Of a DNA stretch of 7,918 nt, positions 5,880-7,918 are shown one piece after another. Source of the DNA: Clostridia bacterium (GTDB lineage: Bacteria; UBA6262; WVXT01; JAUXBS01); assembly GCA_030618495.1 (NCBI GenBank), contig JAUXDE010000084.1:1-7918 (forward strand), in the 5' to 3' direction. The position numbers and the translations under genes were made by a program. How positions within the stretch are numbered: position 1 is the stretch's first letter; each line of letters starts with the position of its first letter. Below the pieces are notes generated by a model, which saw nothing but the letters and a program-made list of their open reading frames with translations, was not told the DNA's origin and ran no database searches.

Positions 5880-6220
5880 TTCTTCTTTTTCTTCCAGAGC
5901 AGTTGACGATTTATTTTGCAAAGTTCCTTGATGGTCTCCCATAACCGGTCATAATATTTGACCACTTTTCTTACTTCTTTTAGTAATTCCTCAGGTATCA
6001 GGAACATTCTCATTTTTCCTTCTTCTTTTGCGGAGAGGTAGGAATAATGCCCATGCTTTCTTTTGCTTTTATTGCTTTTATGGCAACAGTAGTTTTGTTT
6101 CCCCCAGGTCAGATAATAGGTGCTGACAGTGGCGCGGAGGATTTTGTCCAGAGGGAGGATGGAATTGATCAACTTTTTCTGTTGTTTCTTTAATGACCTT
6201 GATTTTTGCGATTCAGGCAT
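5876..6220 (-). CDS. DUF6788-like insertion-sequence accessory protein
   Basis: This 114-residue basic protein starts at the ATG at 6220 behind a weak AGAAG ribosome site. By memory of the family, DUF6788 proteins carry a 'CGK.nC.C...kHGpyyyls...kGk.r..ylP...' core followed by helices. Here the core reads WGKQNYCC (39-46), KHGHYSYLS (55-63), EGKMRMFLIPEELLKEV (67-83) and a helical tail with YYDRLWETIKELCKINRQLL (89-108). The first Cys of the usual motif is replaced by Trp and the next by Tyr, so the metal-like site looks eroded. Such genes are often found beside transposase genes and are presumed accessory; the biochemical role is unknown. It ends in a run of lysines and overlaps the truncated transposase start. 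Confidence 0.6.
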   Translation of the reverse strand: MPESQKSRSLKKQQKKLINSILPLDKILRATVSTYYLTWGKQNYCCHKSNKSKRKHGHYSYLSAKEEGKMRMFLIPEELLKEVRKVVKYYDRLWETIKELCKINRQLLWKKKKK

Positions 6221-6386
6221 GATTACTTCTTTATTTATTGTATATATATATAATAATATTGTAACAAAATCAGTTTATTATGTTAAAAATCAAAAAAATA
6301 TCAGGTTGAATTGTTTTTTAAATCTGATAGAAATACAACTTTTATCTGCTAAAGCTCGATTTGTGATTTTACTGCCAATTTAACCC

Positions 6387-6419
6387 GGATATTGACGACA
6401 ATATTCAAAAAAAAAAAAA
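6387..6419 (+). repeat. Inverted repeat followed by a run of 13 A
   Basis: GGATATTG (6387-6394) and CAATATTC (6399-6406) form an 8-bp stem with one G-T wobble around the loop ACGA. A run of 13 A follows directly (6407-6419). The tract is on the wrong side for an intrinsic terminator on the minus strand and is A, not T, on the plus strand. It may be an upstream element of the promoter at 6433 or a relic of an insertion-sequence end. Confidence 0.5.
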
Positions 6420-6432
6420 GAACAAAAAACCC

Positions 6433-6460
6433 TTGACAAATCCACATTTTATGGTATATT
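6433..6460 (+). promoter_or_regulatory. Sigma70-type promoter pointing into the IS256-family element
   Basis: A perfect TTGACA (6433-6438) and TATATT (6455-6460) are separated by 16 bases, with an A-rich upstream tract (6407-6430) that could act as an UP element. Transcription would run rightward from about 6467, but no gene follows before the insertion sequence at about 6600. It may be the promoter of a gene now separated from it, or an outward-facing chance promoter. Confidence 0.6.
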
Positions 6461-6655
6461 TGTTATAAGACAAGAATGATAGATTTTCACAAGAAACCGG
6501 AGTATTACTGAAAATATTAAAGGAAGAGAAAAATTCGATAACGTTAAAACCGGATAATTGCTTTATAAACTAAGGGTTTAGTGTTTGAAATATGCTAAAA
6601 AATAACGAGTCAATCTATTTCTTAGTTGAAATTCCCAAAGCGGCCCCGTGTTTCA

Positions 6656-7909
6656 TCATGCCACTTCCTGCTTCCCCAACCTCTGGTTAACCAGATTTTT
6701 TAGCGCTTCCCGCAATAGCGGTAGATGCCGGTGTCCCTGTATTATTCTTAGCCTTGATTCTATCTCAAGCAAGGAAGTGCCGACCCACCGCATTTTTTGG
6801 TTGCTGTTTTTCCAGTGACTTACCCTAACGGTTTTACGTTCAACCTGGCTCATAACTGATTCTATACAGTTCGTGGTTTTAAGGCTGATACCCAGCTTGG
6901 TAAACAGGCCCAGCCGATGAAGGGTAAGAGTATCCTCAAATCCTTCGTCGATACTCCTTACGGCCGATTCATTTATGGGCTTTAGGTCCGACCGTATTAC
7001 TTTAAATTCTTTCTTCGCTTCTTCGTATGTCGGTTGCTCGTATGCTTTTTGCATCCTCTTCCGGTATTCCCCTTGCTTTCCCTTGGGCAGATAGCTTACC
7101 ACGTTTTCCCGCTTATGCCACTGACATCGGTGTATTTCAGCATGCGCCCCGAAGCTCTTGCGGATTGCCGCTGTCAATCCTTTGGCTCCGTCGATTATAA
7201 ACAGTATTCCGTTACTGTAATCCAATCCTCGGTCTTTTATGCCGTCAAAGAACTGGTTTATTACCCGTTCGTTTTCCGTACCCGTCTGTACCATACCGAG
7301 AAATACTTTTTTTCCTTCCATGGTTACACCGAGGGCTATTACTATTTCGTCATCAGCAAACGTCTTGCCGTCCACAAACATCGCTACTATATCATGTCCC
7401 TCAAGCCGCCGTTCCATAAGTTCACGCAGTTTTTTAGAGCTCGCTCTCTTAAGACGTTTTGATACGGTAGATGGCCGTAATCCAAATGCCCCTGGTACTG
7501 TGTCCGCGCATTCCTCGTAATTCCTGCACGATAAACCACTGAGGAGCCTTTTCATTAGTTTCTCATCGCCCATGTTGCGGTCCTGCAGGCTCTTATAGGT
7601 ATCAAGAGATATTTCCTTGTCGGAGACGGTATCCCGAACCCTCGGCACCGTCAACGGTATTCTCTTTCCCTGCAGGCATATTGAACCTTGTTGCTTGCCC
7701 CATCTCGATACCCCGTCCAGTCCTTCTCCACGGCTATATCTTCTGCCGGCAAGACGATTGACATCGTCTATTAACAACTCTTTCACATACTCCAATACCA
7801 CTGGCACCATTTCCTGAATCATTGTTACTCTCGTTTCAAATCCCTCTGTTCCTGCAGTTTCCCTGATTTTTTCCTTTACTTCCCGGCTCCTTTTTTCTAC
7901 AATCTTCAT
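6656..7909 (-). CDS. IS256-family (mutator-type) transposase
   Basis: This 417-residue protein is full length for the IS256 family. The catalytic DDE triad is visible as D180 (MFVDGKTF), D240 (FIIDGAKG) and E350 (TTNCIESVMSQVE). The family C-x2-H motif is at C262 and H265 (RCQWHKREN), in the insertion between the second Asp and the Glu. N-terminal residues about 20-130 form the DNA-binding helices and a VPRVRD strand. There is no frameshift or internal stop, so the enzyme looks intact. The ATG at 7909 is only 9 bases from the window edge and shows no clear ribosome site, so a start further upstream is possible. It acts by copy-and-paste transposition through a circular intermediate, as known for the family. 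Confidence 0.95.
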   Translation of the reverse strand: MKIVEKRSREVKEKIRETAGTEGFETRVTMIQEMVPVVLEYVKELLIDDVNRLAGRRYSRGEGLDGVSRWGKQQGSICLQGKRIPLTVPRVRDTVSDKEISLDTYKSLQDRNMGDEKLMKRLLSGLSCRNYEECADTVPGAFGLRPSTVSKRLKRASSKKLRELMERRLEGHDIVAMFVDGKTFADDEIVIALGVTMEGKKVFLGMVQTGTENERVINQFFDGIKDRGLDYSNGILFIIDGAKGLTAAIRKSFGAHAEIHRCQWHKRENVVSYLPKGKQGEYRKRMQKAYEQPTYEEAKKEFKVIRSDLKPINESAVRSIDEGFEDTLTLHRLGLFTKLGISLKTTNCIESVMSQVERKTVRVSHWKNSNQKMRWVGTSLLEIESRLRIIQGHRHLPLLREALKNLVNQRLGKQEVA

Positions 7910-7918
7910 GAAGGCGGT
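6656..7918 (-). mobile_element. IS256-family insertion sequence (cut by window edge; inner end not placed)
   Basis: The element covers at least the transposase gene and the last bases of the window. Its inner end should lie in roughly 6580-6655, since elements of this family carry only a short tail after the transposase. The terminal inverted repeat cannot be confirmed because the other end is outside the window. Confidence 0.75.

Larger units (their letters stand above)
5652..6220 (-). mobile_element. Remnant of a two-gene insertion sequence (DUF6788-like gene plus truncated transposase)
   Basis: A DUF6788-like gene and the first 75 codons of a transposase are joined by an ATGA overlap, the natural arrangement of a two-gene insertion sequence. 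The transposase stops before any catalytic DDE segment could be encoded, so the element cannot move by itself. The true outer ends are not visible: no convincing terminal inverted repeats were found on either side. Its broken end lies within about 50 bases of the last redox gene, so its arrival or decay may have altered the end of that operon. Confidence 0.6.
6221..6655. other. AT-rich spacer between two insertion sequences
   Basis: This 435-base stretch holds no convincing protein gene on either strand. It contains a hairpin with an adjacent A run (6387-6419), a plus-strand sigma70-type promoter (6433-6460) and, near its right edge, the unseen inner end of the IS256-family element. Short frames after the promoter end within a few codons. 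Confidence 0.7.

Noticed and set aside
6120-6383. Plus-strand open frame of 87 codons
   Set aside because: It lies opposite the DUF6788-like gene and then in AT-rich spacer, has low-complexity Phe/Leu/Ile/Asn content and resembles no family.
6387-6419. Hairpin plus A run as an intrinsic terminator
   Set aside because: The tract after the stem is A on the plus strand, and on the minus strand the T run precedes the stem, so neither orientation fits a terminator.
6476-6565. Short frames after the promoter at 6433, including ATG at 6476 and a CTG-led frame near 6508
   Set aside because: They end after 11 to about 22 codons and lack an ATG, GTG or TTG start with a convincing ribosome site.

Overview
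This is a bacterial window of about 7.9 kb, moderately AT-rich. It suggests an anaerobe with an NADH-linked iron-sulfur redox complex and a history of transposon insertion. Bacterial tRNAs without encoded CCA, Shine-Dalgarno-led overlapping genes and sigma70-like promoters support a bacterium. I cannot fix the phylum from sequence alone.

Left part (1-1583). The window opens inside a long plus-strand gene, cut at its 5' end. It encodes a FliG-like protein (FliG middle and C-terminal domains) with an unusual setting: a short FliF/YscJ-like segment and an acidic Glu/Gly repeat precede it, and a charged helix plus a single C-terminal membrane segment follow it. A convergent minus-strand gene for a small unassigned protein, possibly with a GIY-YIG-like fold, overlaps its 3' end by 17 bp.

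Middle part (1753-5605). A sigma70-like promoter precedes tRNA-Gly(GCC) and tRNA-Cys(GCA). A tightly packed four-gene operon follows on the same strand: a CooF/HycB-type four-cluster ferredoxin, a NuoE-type [2Fe-2S] subunit, a NuoF/HydB-type NADH and FMN subunit with a C-terminal ferredoxin domain, and a HoxU/NuoG-N-type iron-sulfur subunit. Together they form a diaphorase and electron-wiring module that would pass electrons between NAD(H) and ferredoxin or a partner enzyme. No catalytic subunit (hydrogenase, CO dehydrogenase or formate dehydrogenase) lies in the window. The operon is followed within about 50 bp by insertion-sequence debris.

Right part (5652-7918). On the minus strand there is a decayed two-gene insertion sequence: a DUF6788-like accessory protein, then a transposase cut to its N-terminal 75 residues. 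Next comes an AT-rich spacer holding a hairpin, a run of 13 A and a good plus-strand promoter with no gene behind it. Last is an apparently intact IS256-family transposase whose outer end runs off the window.

The most interesting points are the FliG-like membrane protein with possible FliF ancestry and degenerate torque residues, and the orphan NADH/Fe-S module, whose HoxU-like subunit lacks the usual His-Cys3 cluster and has an extra four-cysteine tail.
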